Assembly (NCBI GenBank): GCA_905182985.1
Contig: CAJJDN010000093.1
Coordinates: forward strand, 195,407 to 259,406
Source: Paramecium sonneborni
Lineage: Eukaryota > Ciliophora > Oligohymenophorea > Peniculida > Parameciidae
Direction of reading: 5' to 3'
DNA: 64,000 nt
Notes under the pieces: model-generated
Seen by the model: only the letters and a program-made list of their open reading frames with translations
Databases searched by the model: none
Told to the model about the DNA's origin: nothing
In this document: positions 23,907 through 35,103 of the stretch, piece by piece
Position numbering within the stretch: position 1 is the first letter of the stretch
Layout: the number at the start of each line of letters is the position of its first letter
Program-made: the position numbers and the translations under genes

Positions 23907-25931
23907 TATCTTTTGAAAAATTTAATCAGTTAAATTAATTTATGTTTCTTTAAATTTAAGATTCTCTACCTGTTTAATTATTCCTTATGAATTCATATCA
24001 TTTTATATAAAAAATAGAATAGATTTTATATGAGTCTTAATCGTATTTTGTTATTCATAAATTTAAAACAATCTTTTAAATATTGCTCATCTTCTTACAG
24101 ATTTTGGCTCAATTCCATATTAACAACAACTTTTAAGATAATATCAATTATTAATTAAAACTTAGAAATAGAAACTGAATTAAATCAAAGCAACTTCAAA
24201 AAATGCCAATATTTATAATCTTTTCTTTCTTCTAACATGAGATTTTGTAAATTACTTATAAACCTCAATAAAATCAAAATTATCTTGAAGTTAAATTCGA
24301 AGATGAAAAATCAAAAATTAAACATGATCTTTGAAAAATAAATTTTTTATTAGCTCCAACATATTTTTATATGAAATAGTGATTACACTTAAATATTTAT
24401 TTTTCTCAATTGAAAAAATCTTAAACAAATTTTCTAAATACGTTTAGTATCCTTATTTCTGCTCATTTATAAGCATCAATCAAATTCATATAAACAAAAA
24501 TCAAATTTATTCAATAAAGAAATAATAATAATTATTTTAATAAGAATATTCATGGTTATAAAGTTTAATCAATCTATGTTTCTGACACTTCTTTGATCAC
24601 CTTTTCCTAATTTTTTATTAAAAGCTGTGCACAAGATGAGTATTGATTTTCAAAATAATTGAAAAACCTTGAACTCTTTGGTGTATTAGCTTCTCCACCT
24701 GTTGATTATCTTTTTCTTGATGATAATTAAAGATATTCTCTTTTTTTCTAATTTCTACAAATATTTTATGATATCGGGGATTTACTCTAATCTTTGAATT
24801 ATATCAATATCTACAATGGAGATTTAGTAATTTCTTTTTGGTCAAAAAGACTACGAAATTTATAAAAGAGTATCATCTTCTATTCAATAGTTTTTATCTA
24901 TTATATACTAAATAATTANTATCTTTTGAAAAATTTAATCAGTTAAATTAATTTATGTTTCTTTAAATTTAAGATTCTCTACCTGTTTAATTATTCCTTA
25001 TGAATTCATATCATTTTATATAAAAAATAGAATAGATTTTATATGAGTCTTAATCGTATTTTGTTATTCATAAATTTAAAACAATCTTTTAAATATTGCT
25101 CATCTTCTTACAGATTTTGGCTCAATTCCATATTAACAACAACTTTTAAGATAATATCAATTATTAATTAAAACTTAGAAATAGAAACTGAATTAAATCA
25201 AAGCAACTTCAAAAAATGCCAATATTTATAATCTTTTCTTTCTTCTAACATGAGATTTTGTAAATTACTTATAAACCTCAATAAAATCAAAATTATCTTG
25301 AAGTTAAATTCGAAGATGAAAAATCAAAAATTAAACATGATCTTTGAAAAATAAATTTTTTATTAGCTCCAACATATTTTTATATGAAATAGTGATTACA
25401 CTTAAATATTTATTTTTCTCAATTGAAAAAATCTTAAACAAATTTTCTAAATACGTTTAGTATCCTTATTTCTGCTCATTTATAAGCATCAATCAAATTC
25501 ATATAAACAAAAATCAAATTTATTCAATAAAGAAATAATAATAATTATTTTAATAAGAATATTCATGGTTATAAAGTTTAATCAATCTATGTTTCTGACA
25601 CTTCTTTGATCACCTTTTCCTAATTTTTTATTAAAAGCTGTGCACAAGATGAGTATTGATTTTCAAAATAATTGAAAAACCTTGAACTCTTTGGTGTATT
25701 AGCTTCTCCACCTGTTGATTATCTTTTTCTTGATGATAATTAAAGATATTCTCTTTTTTTCTAATTTCTACAAATATTTTATGATATCGGGGATTTACTC
25801 TAATCTTTGAATTATATCAATATCTACAATGGAGATTTAGTAATTTCTTTTTGGTCAAAAAGACTACGAAATTTATAAAAGAGTATCATCTTCTATTCAA
25901 TAGTTTTTATCTATTATATACTAAATAATTA
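23907..25931. repeat. 1012-bp direct duplication around a single N (24919)
   Basis: Bases 23907-24918 recur as 24920-25931, with the N at 24919 exactly between them. The ends match base for base where I compared them. The left copy stops at the N after AATAATTA, and the right copy continues past the same AATAATTA into new sequence. This is what an uncollapsed overlap of two contigs looks like, so only one copy probably exists in the genome. The content is decayed minus-strand coding sequence. Confidence 0.9.
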
Positions 25932-26640
25932 CTTCTCTTAAAAGTTCATAAAATTCAACACTTTAATTCTATGGATTATCATTGAATATTGATACCATAG
26001 AATCTATTAAATTCTATTAGTATCCTTAAACTTCTTAATAAATTCTTAATGTTAATCTTTATAATAATAGATCTTATGGATAGTTTATTAAGGCTGTTTG
26101 CAAATTAGGCACAAGAAAAAGAGCCATATTGATAATATTCACCATTTTAAAACTATCGATCATTAAGCTAGAATTATATATAATAATTACTTCAAGCAAT
26201 TTTGTTTTATAAAAATACAGGTTTTGTAACTTTTTATTTCTTTGAAGTTGATAGCTAACTTTTATAAATAAGATATAAATGGAATTTATATATTTAAAAG
26301 TAACCAAGTTTCATAATTTCTATGAGTGTGTTTGAGTAAAAAAAAATTAGTTAGTCTTAAAGAAGAAAACATTTTCGAGAAATCTTCGTTTGAATGAATA
26401 AACTATTGAGTGATAATGAGCATTTTCATTTTAACATTATAAGTTTGCATCTCAAAATTTTAATAAAAGTCAAAGAAATCTTTGAGATTTTTCTCCTTAA
26501 TCATGAATTATGATAAAAACTCTATTTCTTCCTCATTATAAACTTAATTATCTTTTGAAAGGCTACTTTTCTTTAAAAAACGTAAAAATTCAGAATCCTG
26601 TTTGAAGATTTCACTTATTTTTTATATCATTTATATATAC
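23940..26640 (-). pseudogene. Decayed coding region, family not recognised
   Basis: The minus strand carries stretches with real protein character, separated by TGA stops and frame changes that small introns do not fix. In order: about 26600-26290 (DSEFLRFLKKSSLSKDNQ, then LTNFFLLKHTHRNYETW), 26250-25950 (IINMALFLVPNLQTALINYP, IYQEVQGYQQNLIDSMVSIF), about 25780-25650 (QQVEKLIHQRVQGF), and a piece near 24130-24060 repeated at 25140-25070 (MELSQNLQEDEQYLKDCF). The leucine-rich helical character suggests an alpha-solenoid protein, but I cannot name it. The coordinates include both copies of the duplicated block. It could also be one or more diverged genes with introns I failed to place. Confidence 0.4.
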
Positions 26641-26859
26641 ATGTATTTAGTATTTTTTCATTGTTAAAAAAACTTTTCTATTATTTTATCTAATCAAAAG
26701 TGAAAAATTTATGATCATAAATGATAATAATTTTTAGAAATTTAGATATGATTACACTTCTAACAAATAGCTAAAAATTTTTAAATTATAGAAGATCGAA
26801 ATGGAATTAATAACAAATAATTTATATTTTTAATAATGATATCTCAAAATAATTTCATA

Positions 26860-27140
26860 CTATAAAATACAAATTAGGATAAATAATGCTTATTTCTATA
26901 TGCAGTTAGACCATAATTGGTAGGTTAATATTGGTAAAAATATGGTTGATAATAATAATTGGATAAAAGTGAAATAAATGTTGTTATAACATTTTTCTGT
27001 GATCCAAGAAGCAAATTTTAATAAATTGAGGCTGACAATAATTGAATAAATAGTTTGATTTCATCTTATTCTTGTGAATATAAATATTAGTTTTTAAATG
27101 CCCATGTAAGTATTTTGGCTTGACTCAAATTAAAAAATAT
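26860..27140 (+). pseudogene. Short coding remnant
   Basis: One plus-strand frame reads as protein (AVRPQLVGQYWQKYG, then SEINVVITFFCDPRSKFQQ) but is interrupted by TGA within about 60 codons and again soon after. There is no start, domain or partner gene. It is best seen as a gene fragment; the rest of 26640-27595 shows nothing I can support. Confidence 0.25.
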
Positions 27141-27595
27141 ATCGTATTTAAAACTAAATTCATATTTCCATTAAAAGATTGTGATAAGGAAATGAGCTAT
27201 AATAGAATTGATTAGTTTTGGTAAGTCCTTATCTTAATATTCAAAAATGATTGATCTGAATAGTAAATCAGCTGAGAAACATATAGCAAAACTTTGAATC
27301 AGCTAATGTATGAATTACTTATTTTTAATTTGAGTGTTGATATATAGGATTTTACCTATCAATATAACTTCGTAATTATAAAGGTGAAAGTAATGAAAGT
27401 AATAATAGCCAAGAATAGCTAAAATAAAAATATATATAATATTCATATTAAAAATAAATTAATGTATATATTTTTACAACAATCATGATATACATATAAA
27501 TGTATAGAATAAAAGAATAATATTTTGATTTGAAAATAGAGATATGATATGTGAGAATTACATAAAATTTATGTTAATTTTGAATAATAAATTAA

Positions 27596-28372
27596 ATGGA
27601 TAATTATTTCACAATCATTAGTTTACTTGGATTGAGAAACTAAAATCTTCCTCCTTTCAGGTTTGAAATGATAAATATTATTAAAGAGAAGCTCGTTTGA
27701 AGAGATATAGATCTATAAAGAAGATGGTTGAGTTGATAGAAACAGCTGGTTGGACATAGCCAAAAATTCCATACAATGCTTTTTGTTTAAGTTCTTAAGA
27801 TCGTATATTTATTATGTTTATTATACTTTAGCTGAATGGGAAGATGATATGACTTATCCAGTGATTGAATATAATAAGTTTGGATATTAAGCTGTTGCTT
27901 TTGGAATTAACTTAGTATAAAGATGTAATTAATTTATAATAGTTCCTTTATGCTTATAATTACAATGTAATTACACAAAACATTAGATTTAGAACATTTA
28001 GATATTTATTTCCTGTTGTTTAATGTGTGATATTTGGAAAAATATACTTTGAATATAAATCTGAATTAACTAAAGTTAATTTGTTTGATGAATATGTTTA
28101 ATTAAGAGCTTAGGAATTGGTAAGAGAGAATGAATATTTATTGGAACATGAAGGTATTAATGAATTTTATTGATATAAAAGATATCAAGAGATTTGTATG
28201 GTGGTATGAAGATTATAAAGAAACATTGTGTAGAGTTCATAGATAAGCCAATGATCATGCTGCTACAGATTTTAAAGATTCTGAATTGATTTTGTAAGAT
28301 TTTATTAGAAGATATACAAATCCAAATTCAGCTAGACCACTTAATATCTAAGAGAAGGGTGTTTTATTCTGA
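27596..28372 (+). CDS. Ciliate-type membrane protein, possibly mitochondrial
   Basis: A 221-residue protein with four tiny introns that all restore frame: 27661-27686 (26 nt), 27803-27831 (29), 27915-27942 (28) and 28154-28181 (28). Their removal leaves exactly 222 codons. It starts MDNYFTIISLLGLRNQ. Seen: a basic block REARLKRYRSIKK, GWTQPKIPYNAF, and one moderately hydrophobic segment FPVVQCVIFGKIYFEY. A charged Trp/Tyr-rich stretch KRFVWWYEDYKETLC and the end NIQEKGVLF follow. I do not recognise the family. The single TM and aromatic-rich tail resemble ciliate-specific subunits of respiratory complexes, which is only a guess. The next gene downstream is ribosomal protein eS12 (convergent). 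Confidence 0.75.
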
Positions 28373-28504
28373 AAGTATTATTCATTAATCAATATAAATA
28401 ATGTAGAGTATCTATTATTAACCTATTAAATAGAAATACAATAAGAAGTATTTTTAATTATCAATTATTATTATACTTTTTATATGTTGTACAGATAAAT
28501 ATTC

Positions 28505-28923
28505 TCATAATCCTTTGATTTTATTTTCGATAAATTGTTTTTCAGCTTCGCTAACTTCAATTGCAAAATCTTTAACTGCAACAGATGAGCATTTTCTTGA
28601 TTTGATTTTCTTAGTTTTAGTCAAAAACTTAGAAATTCCAATCCATTCACCAAGTAATGCACCTTTTTCTATTCTCCAGATTGGAATTTAGAATTATTTA
28701 GCTAAAGCAACAACTAATTTTTTATATGATTCTTCAGTGCAATCATCAGCTAAAACAACAAACTTAGCCTATAAATGCATAGTATGAAAATTAAAACTTA
28801 TTTGCTTTCAATGGCTTTGCATACTTCATGTACACCCTTAGATAATTAACCTCTATGCAATGATGTCTAAACAACTCTTTTTAAAGTTGTGAGCTCTTCT
28901 GATAATTATTCAACCTCTGCCAT
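28505..28923 (-). CDS. RPS12: Ribosomal protein eS12, left copy
   Basis: 129-residue protein of the small ribosomal subunit, L7Ae/L30e-type fold, binding 18S rRNA in the beak. It starts MAEVEQLSEELTTLKR. Diagnostic blocks are KGVHEVCKAIESKQ, AKFVVLADDCTEESYKKL, IEKGALLGEWIG, and CSSVAVKDFAIE near the end, all aligned with animal and yeast eS12. One intron (28769-28797, 29 nt) lies between SKQ and AKF. It lies wholly within the duplicated block, so it and the copy at 29700 are very likely one gene. Confidence 0.92.
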
Positions 28924-29699
28924 TATGATAAATATTTTAAATCTTTATTTTAAATTAAAAACAAAAAGACCATAAACATTATATTAATAAATATCTATAA
29001 GAATTCTTTTATTAAATAAATATTTTATTTTAAAATAAACTAATACTTGCCTTATCTAAATTATGTGGAAGAATCATTTAAACTATCTCAATTTTTTATT
29101 TTAACTCTATTAATTATTTTATATTTCAGAAATAAAATTTCAATCTAATTTATTAAATCTATTTCTCTTTCTCCTTCTTTTAATACATTTTAAGAATCAA
29201 TTATTTTTCATTTAACTTTTATTTGAAAGATCTTTATTATCTTTAAATTGTATTAATTATTTTATTTAAAACAATTATTTCTAAAATTAAGAATAAAAAT
29301 AATCATAAGTATTCTATCAAAAACTGAAAGCTCAATTATTATTAATAGGTTAAAATTTTTGAGATTCTTTATTTTATTCTAAAAAAAAGTAATATCTTTA
29401 GTAAGTCCTTTTAATTTCAATAAACGTGGTACAATTAATAAATGAAAGTCAACTTCAAATAATTTTAAAATTAAGTAGAAATATGATCTAATCAGATAGT
29501 ATGAATGTATGATTTGAACAACGTTTTGATCAAAATACCTCAATATAATGAAATTTAATATTAGCAAATATTTACAACCAAATCAATTTATTTATTTTTT
29601 ATTGTNCTATTATTAACCTATTAAATAGAAATACAATAAGAAGTATTTTTAATTATCAATTATTATTATACTTTTTATATGTTGTACAGATAAATATTC

Positions 29700-30118
29700 T
29701 CATAATCCTTTGATTTTATTTTCGATAAATTGTTTTTCAGCTTCGCTAACTTCAATTGCAAAATCTTTAACTGCAACAGATGAGCATTTTCTTGATTTGA
29801 TTTTCTTAGTTTTAGTCAAAAACTTAGAAATTCCAATCCATTCACCAAGTAATGCACCTTTTTCTATTCTCCAGATTGGAATTTAGAATTATTTAGCTAA
29901 AGCAACAACTAATTTTTTATATGATTCTTCAGTGCAATCATCAGCTAAAACAACAAACTTAGCCTATAAATGCATAGTATGAAAATTAAAACTTATTTGC
30001 TTTCAATGGCTTTGCATACTTCATGTACACCCTTAGATAATTAACCTCTATGCAATGATGTCTAAACAACTCTTTTTAAAGTTGTGAGCTCTTCTGATAA
30101 TTATTCAACCTCTGCCAT
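29700..30118 (-). CDS. RPS12: Ribosomal protein eS12, right copy (probable assembly duplicate)
   Basis: Identical to the gene at 28505-28923 wherever compared, offset by exactly 1195 bases, including the 29-nt intron. It is intact and would encode the same protein. Because it sits in the block repeated across the single N, it is most likely the same locus written twice rather than a second paralogue. Confidence 0.85.
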
Positions 30119-30800
30119 TATGATAAATATTTTAAATCTTTATTTTAAATTAAAAACAAAAAGACCATAAACATTATATTAATAAATATCTATAAGAATT
30201 CTTTTATTAAATAAATATTTTATTTTAAAATAAACTAATACTTGCCTTATCTAAATTATGTGGAAGAATCATTTAAACTATCTCAATTTTTTATTTTAAC
30301 TCTATTAATTATTTTATATTTCAGAAATAAAATTTCAATCTAATTTATTAAATCTATTTCTCTTTCTCCTTCTTTTAATACATTTTAAGAATCAATTATT
30401 TTTCATTTAACTTTTATTTGAAAGATCTTTATTATCTTTAAATTGTATTAATTATTTTATTTAAAACAATTATTTCTAAAATTAAGAATAAAAATAATCA
30501 TAAGTATTCTATCAAAAACTGAAAGCTCAATTATTATTAATAGGTTAAAATTTTTGAGATTCTTTATTTTATTCTAAAAAAAAGTAATATCTTTAGTAAG
30601 TCCTTTTAATTTCAATAAACGTGGTACAATTAATAAATGAAAGTCAACTTCAAATAATTTTAAAATTAAGTAGAAATATGATCTAATCAGATAGTATGAA
30701 TGTATGATTTGAACAACGTTTTGATCAAAATACCTCAATATAATGAAATTTAATATTAGCAAATATTTACAACCAAATCAATTTATTTATTTTTTATTGT

Positions 30801-32259
30801 ATTAATAATATATTTGCAAACCTATAATCCTCATAACTTTGTTATATTTTTTCTTTCTTTTAACCTATAATTTTTGTATTCTTTCTATCTTTAACATTAA
30901 ATTTTGAATTTCATTTTTCCCTTTTTTTTAGGAAATCTTTTAAAATATCTCTAAAAAACGGTTGTTTTTTTTTAAATGATAAATAGATGAATTCGGAAAT
31001 TTTAAATTTCAACATATTACAAATTTTTATATAAATTGATAATTAAGAAAATAGACTAAAATTTTAATTATATCATCATTTGAAAGTTGTTTGGTTGAAA
31101 TTTTTTTGATCTTTAGTTTTTAATAGATTTAAAGAAAATTTTCTGATCTGTAAAATAATTTAAAAAATAAATATTTTTGATAAACATCTGTAATTTATTT
31201 TATTGATTAATTTATAAAATTAAACATTTTCTTAAAAAGTGAGATAGAATTATATAATTAAATTTTAATTTGCTCAATTATATGTATTTAATTCATAAAA
31301 TAAATAGAATGTAATAAAAGCAAAAATAAATAAAATTAGAACAACTTTTAAATATTTTACCTTTGTATGAACTTATTAATTTATGTGATTTAATAGTTGT
31401 GAAGTCCCTTATTAATACCCAATGAAGTTTCATCGGCATATATTTATCAATTCTTTGAATCAAAGTTTATTTGATTATTACCATAGTTCCAACCATTTGA
31501 AATAAACATCAATTTTCTGTTAGGAAACTAATTTTTCCTCATTTTAATTTTTGGTCAAACATTATTATCTTCTTCAATTTCATTTAACTTTTAAATATTT
31601 TTGATAAAAATTTTTCTTGATTAATTTATCTTCATTCATTCAATTTTTTTTATTCTTCTTATAATTTGATTTTTAAAGTAATTAAACTATACCTAATTTG
31701 ATTAAATGGTATAGATAAAATAGTTTGTTAAATGGATGAGATGTTTTTATTGTATTAGTTTGAACAAAATTAAATATTGATTGATATAAATAATTGTCTA
31801 ATTAATTTAAAAAAATTGATTTAGATAGTTATGAATTTGGCAAATATCATTTTTTACTTAGGAAATAATAGATTTTAATATAAGGGTTAAGTAGATTAAA
31901 ATAAATATTCTTTGAAAAATGAAATTATATATAGAAATTATAATTAAGTTAAGAAAGGAAATATAAGTTTTTTATTCTTTTTTGATTGTAATAGTTATTA
32001 TAAATGTATTTTAGATAGAAATGATTAAGTGAAATGAGTTATTTAGTAATTAGCAATTTCTATAACGTGGCAATTAATAATTTCTTGATTATATTTTTAT
32101 TAAATAATAATAATAAAGAACTTCAGGAGAATGAAAAATATTGTTACTTATTAATTAGAATAAAAAAGAATGCTTATAAGATAAAAATATGATGAGATGT
32201 AGAGTAAATAAAGAAAGATAATTATTATTATTGTTATATATTTTTGTTTCATAGATCAG
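30801..32259 (-). pseudogene. AT-rich stretch with one decayed coding patch
   Basis: Mostly featureless AT-rich DNA. Around 31400-31600 on the minus strand a single frame has clear protein character (EIEEDNN, KIKMRKNQFPNRKLMF, SNGWNYGNNQINFDSKN, YADETSLGINKGL) but contains two TGA codons within about 70 codons. No tiny intron removes both. I read this as a fragment of a dead gene; its family is unknown. Nothing else in the interval can be supported. Confidence 0.35.
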
Positions 32260-33009
32260 TCATTCTACTTTGCTATCCAACTCTCTTAATATAGTGTTCC
32301 TTATATTTATGTTTTCCTTTTGAATAATTGAAAATAGATTACTATTAAAACTGCCCATATGCATAGTACGAGGATCATCAGGATGACTGTAACCTGCCAT
32401 GCATCTACGTCTATTATAATGGAAATCATGAGGAGCCCAACCAAATTCTGCAAATTGATTTCCGAATAATTCTTCATGAACAGTTGAAGCTATAGCATCC
32501 TTCATTCTTAGTCTAACGAATTCTTCATTTTTGGCAGGGAATAGATTTCTATTTTATAGTCATAATAAGATACGTCCAATAATAAGGAACCATATATGAA
32601 TAAACAAAATGTCCAATATAAATTCCACACATTAAGTAAATCCACATTGCAAATGCACCCTAAGAATTACTTATTTTTTACATCTGAGTTCAATGTATGT
32701 TCTTACCAATCTCTATAAGCTTCATAAGTTGACCAATGAAGAAATCCATGAGAAGTATCAATCTATAAACTATAAAAATCATCATACTTTTGGGTATATA
32801 CCAATCATATTAGCTAAGGCTGGCCAATCATAGAAGATATCAAATAAGACTTATTATCTTCCATAATAAAATTTGTTAGCATAGATTCTTCTAAACATTC
32901 TCATAGAATCCCATCTCTCTTCTCCTACTACACGTACAGCCATTTTTGTGAACCACCATATACCATTCTTATAGTAACTTGTCTTAGCACTAAATATACT
33001 TAGACTCAT
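32260..33009 (-). CDS. Ciliate-type membrane protein, possibly mitochondrial
   Basis: 225 residues after removing three introns: 32763-32787 (25 nt), 32660-32681 (22) and 32549-32573 (25). The remainder is 226 codons exactly. It starts MSLSIFSAKTSYYKNGIWWF. One hydrophobic helix is AMWIYLMCGIYIGHFVYSYM. Aromatic-rich soluble parts include DWPALANMIGIYPK, HGFLHWSTYEAYRDW, FGWAPHDFHYNRRRCMAGY and HPDDPRTMHMGSF. I do not recognise the family. Single TM, many Trp/Tyr/His and small size recall ciliate-specific respiratory-chain subunits, but this is inference. Conserved histidines and cysteine could bind metal or cofactor. Confidence 0.75.
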
Positions 33010-33749
33010 TTAAAAAGATTTTATTTCACTTATAATTGTACATTATAAAAGTGTATTATAAATTATGGGCCTTTATAAGATACTTTTTTTATTATTATTT
33101 TTCTATTCTTCTTCCAAAATTATTTACTTATTTCATACTGACTTAATTATTTTCTTATTATAATATAATAGATTTATTCCTATACAGTTTACAACCTATA
33201 TTATCCTTAATTCTATAAGAATCCTTCAGAATTTTTATTATCTAAATAAAATTTAATTCTTTCAAAATTGTATTTATATAGTTGACAATTTTACAAGATT
33301 TTCAGATTACAAAATTCAATTGTGATTCTTACTAATTTTATCAATCTCTAATCACATTAATCCTTTCTACAAATAAATTATGAAATTATTGATCAAAAAA
33401 TCCATTATTTATTTAACACATCTCCAACACTCAATTCTCTATTAAAAATGATTATCTTAGACTAAAATAGCTATTCCCAACAATAGAAGTCAAAATACCT
33501 TGGTTTACATTACTCTCCTTTTAACACCAAGTTTTTATTATAATAAAAATATATAAAAGATTTTAAAATTGTTAGAAAATTTTCAATAGCTACTAAAAAT
33601 TATTTAAAATTCATGTTTTGGTTGGGAAATCATTATATAAAACTATTTTTGTCTATATATAATATAATAGTGAGCAATGAATAGCATACTTAAGTAAGTG
33701 CCTTAACAATATGAAATAATTAATATAATCATATTTTATTTAATATGAA
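33010..33749. other. Intergenic, no gene seen
   Basis: AT-rich interval upstream of the minus-strand gene at 32260-33009. I see no sustained frame with protein character on either strand. Confidence 0.5.
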
Positions 33750-35050
33750 ATAAATCAATTCAATCCCTCATCATAAATACTTGAAGTTCCAAATATTAGA
33801 TTGCTGATTCATTAGGATGTAATAGTTTGATCTTCAATTTATACAGATTCAATAAAAATATCCTTTTTAAATGCATCAGCATAAATACTATAATTCTTCA
33901 AGATAATTAGGCTTCAAATTTAAATTATACCGATACCAATTAAATTATCTATGGTTTTGACTAGTAAACATATTCATTACTCATAAGATAGTGTTTATTC
34001 AAATTATCTTCTCCATCACATAAAACTACTATTCGAAAATGATTACTTTTATTTACTGCTATTTTGCTACATCATGAATAGAATAAAGGTCCAATGCTGC
34101 ATGCAACAAAGCATTTATTCCTTCAGCTTTTATTCTCTTTATAATTAACTAAAGTTGACCTTACTTTCTAAAGAAGATTTTATGATTAAAAAATTTCCTT
34201 TAGTTATTTTAAACAATCAATTCAAATTATTCTAATTAAAATTAGTTCTAATTATTAAATATGATAAAGGATATCATCTTAATAACATGAGTAATCTGCT
34301 AAAGAGAAATTTTGACTAGAATAAATAAATTCTAATTCGAAATTTAATTTTCTCTTTTTATTGTTGAAATTCTTTTACAAGAAGTAGAAAATCTAAACTT
34401 CCCATGATTATTCCTTTTTCATATTGTTTAAAATCTTTTTTACCATCTCAAAAAATTTCAATTCATAATATTGGATATTTGATAATCTTATCAAAATTTA
34501 TCGACCTAAAACTTTAATTCAAAAAAAAATATCCGATAAAATATTATTATTACTTCATAATATTTCTTTTTCATTTACTATAAAAAGGAATGAGAAAAGA
34601 GTATTATTTTAAATCAATGTAAAATGGAATTTTAGTTTGCCTACTTTCTATTTTTTGAACATTTATTTAGATAAAAATTTATATTAAAATGATTTTTATT
34701 CATACAAACATAGAAACAAAGAATACTCAATCTTGTTAATCGATATTTGAAATAAAACTAATATCTTAATCAAGCATTTATTTCTTGTTCTTATTACCAT
34801 CAATTTAAGATACGTCAACACTGAATAAATCAAACTGTTCAGATTATTATTTTTTTTTGCATGTTAATTCAACTAATAATTGCTAGATTTCATTTTTTGT
34901 CTTAAGTTTAATATGATAAATAATTACAATAGCAACAACTGATTATTTGGGAGGTTTCGAAAATGCGACCTGACTCTCATTTGAAAAGTAAGAAAATGGA
35001 TTACTGTAAGATCTTTTTGGTCTTTTTATTTATGAAAGAGGATCCTCCAT
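33750..35050 (-). pseudogene. Decayed von Willebrand factor A domain gene
   Basis: The minus strand near 34000-34150 encodes the end of a vWA domain: GINALLHAALDLYSIHD, then RIVVLCDGEDNLNK. This matches the usual G-T-N...A-A-L-D and I-V-V-L-x-D-G-E-D-N pattern. The two halves are in frames offset by one base (near 34065) and no intron repairs this. Upstream, many TGA codons break the region where the metal-binding DxSxS should be, and I cannot find that motif. An open 108-codon frame from ATG 35050 to TGA 34727 (MEDPLSQIKRPKRSYSNPF) may be the original N-terminus. It sits 54 bp downstream of the coiled-coil gene. Confidence 0.5.
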
Positions 35051-35103
35051 TTGTTTAATTAACTATTTTTTTTTTATGTTACTTATCTAAAATTTAGATA
35101 ATA

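Larger units (their letters stand above)
28412..30800. repeat. 1194-bp direct duplication around a single N (29606)
   Basis: Bases 28412-29605 recur as 29607-30800 with the N at 29606 between them, starting CTATTATTAACC and ending TTTTTATTGT in both copies. Each copy contains a whole ribosomal protein eS12 gene plus about 680 bp of AT-rich sequence with no convincing gene. That spacer has one minus-strand open frame of about 130 leucine/isoleucine-rich codons without recognisable motifs. It is an uncollapsed contig overlap by inference. Confidence 0.9.

Noticed and set aside
28505..30118. Two paralogous eS12 genes
   Set aside because: They are identical at a fixed offset inside a block that repeats exactly across a single N, so an assembly duplicate is far more likely.
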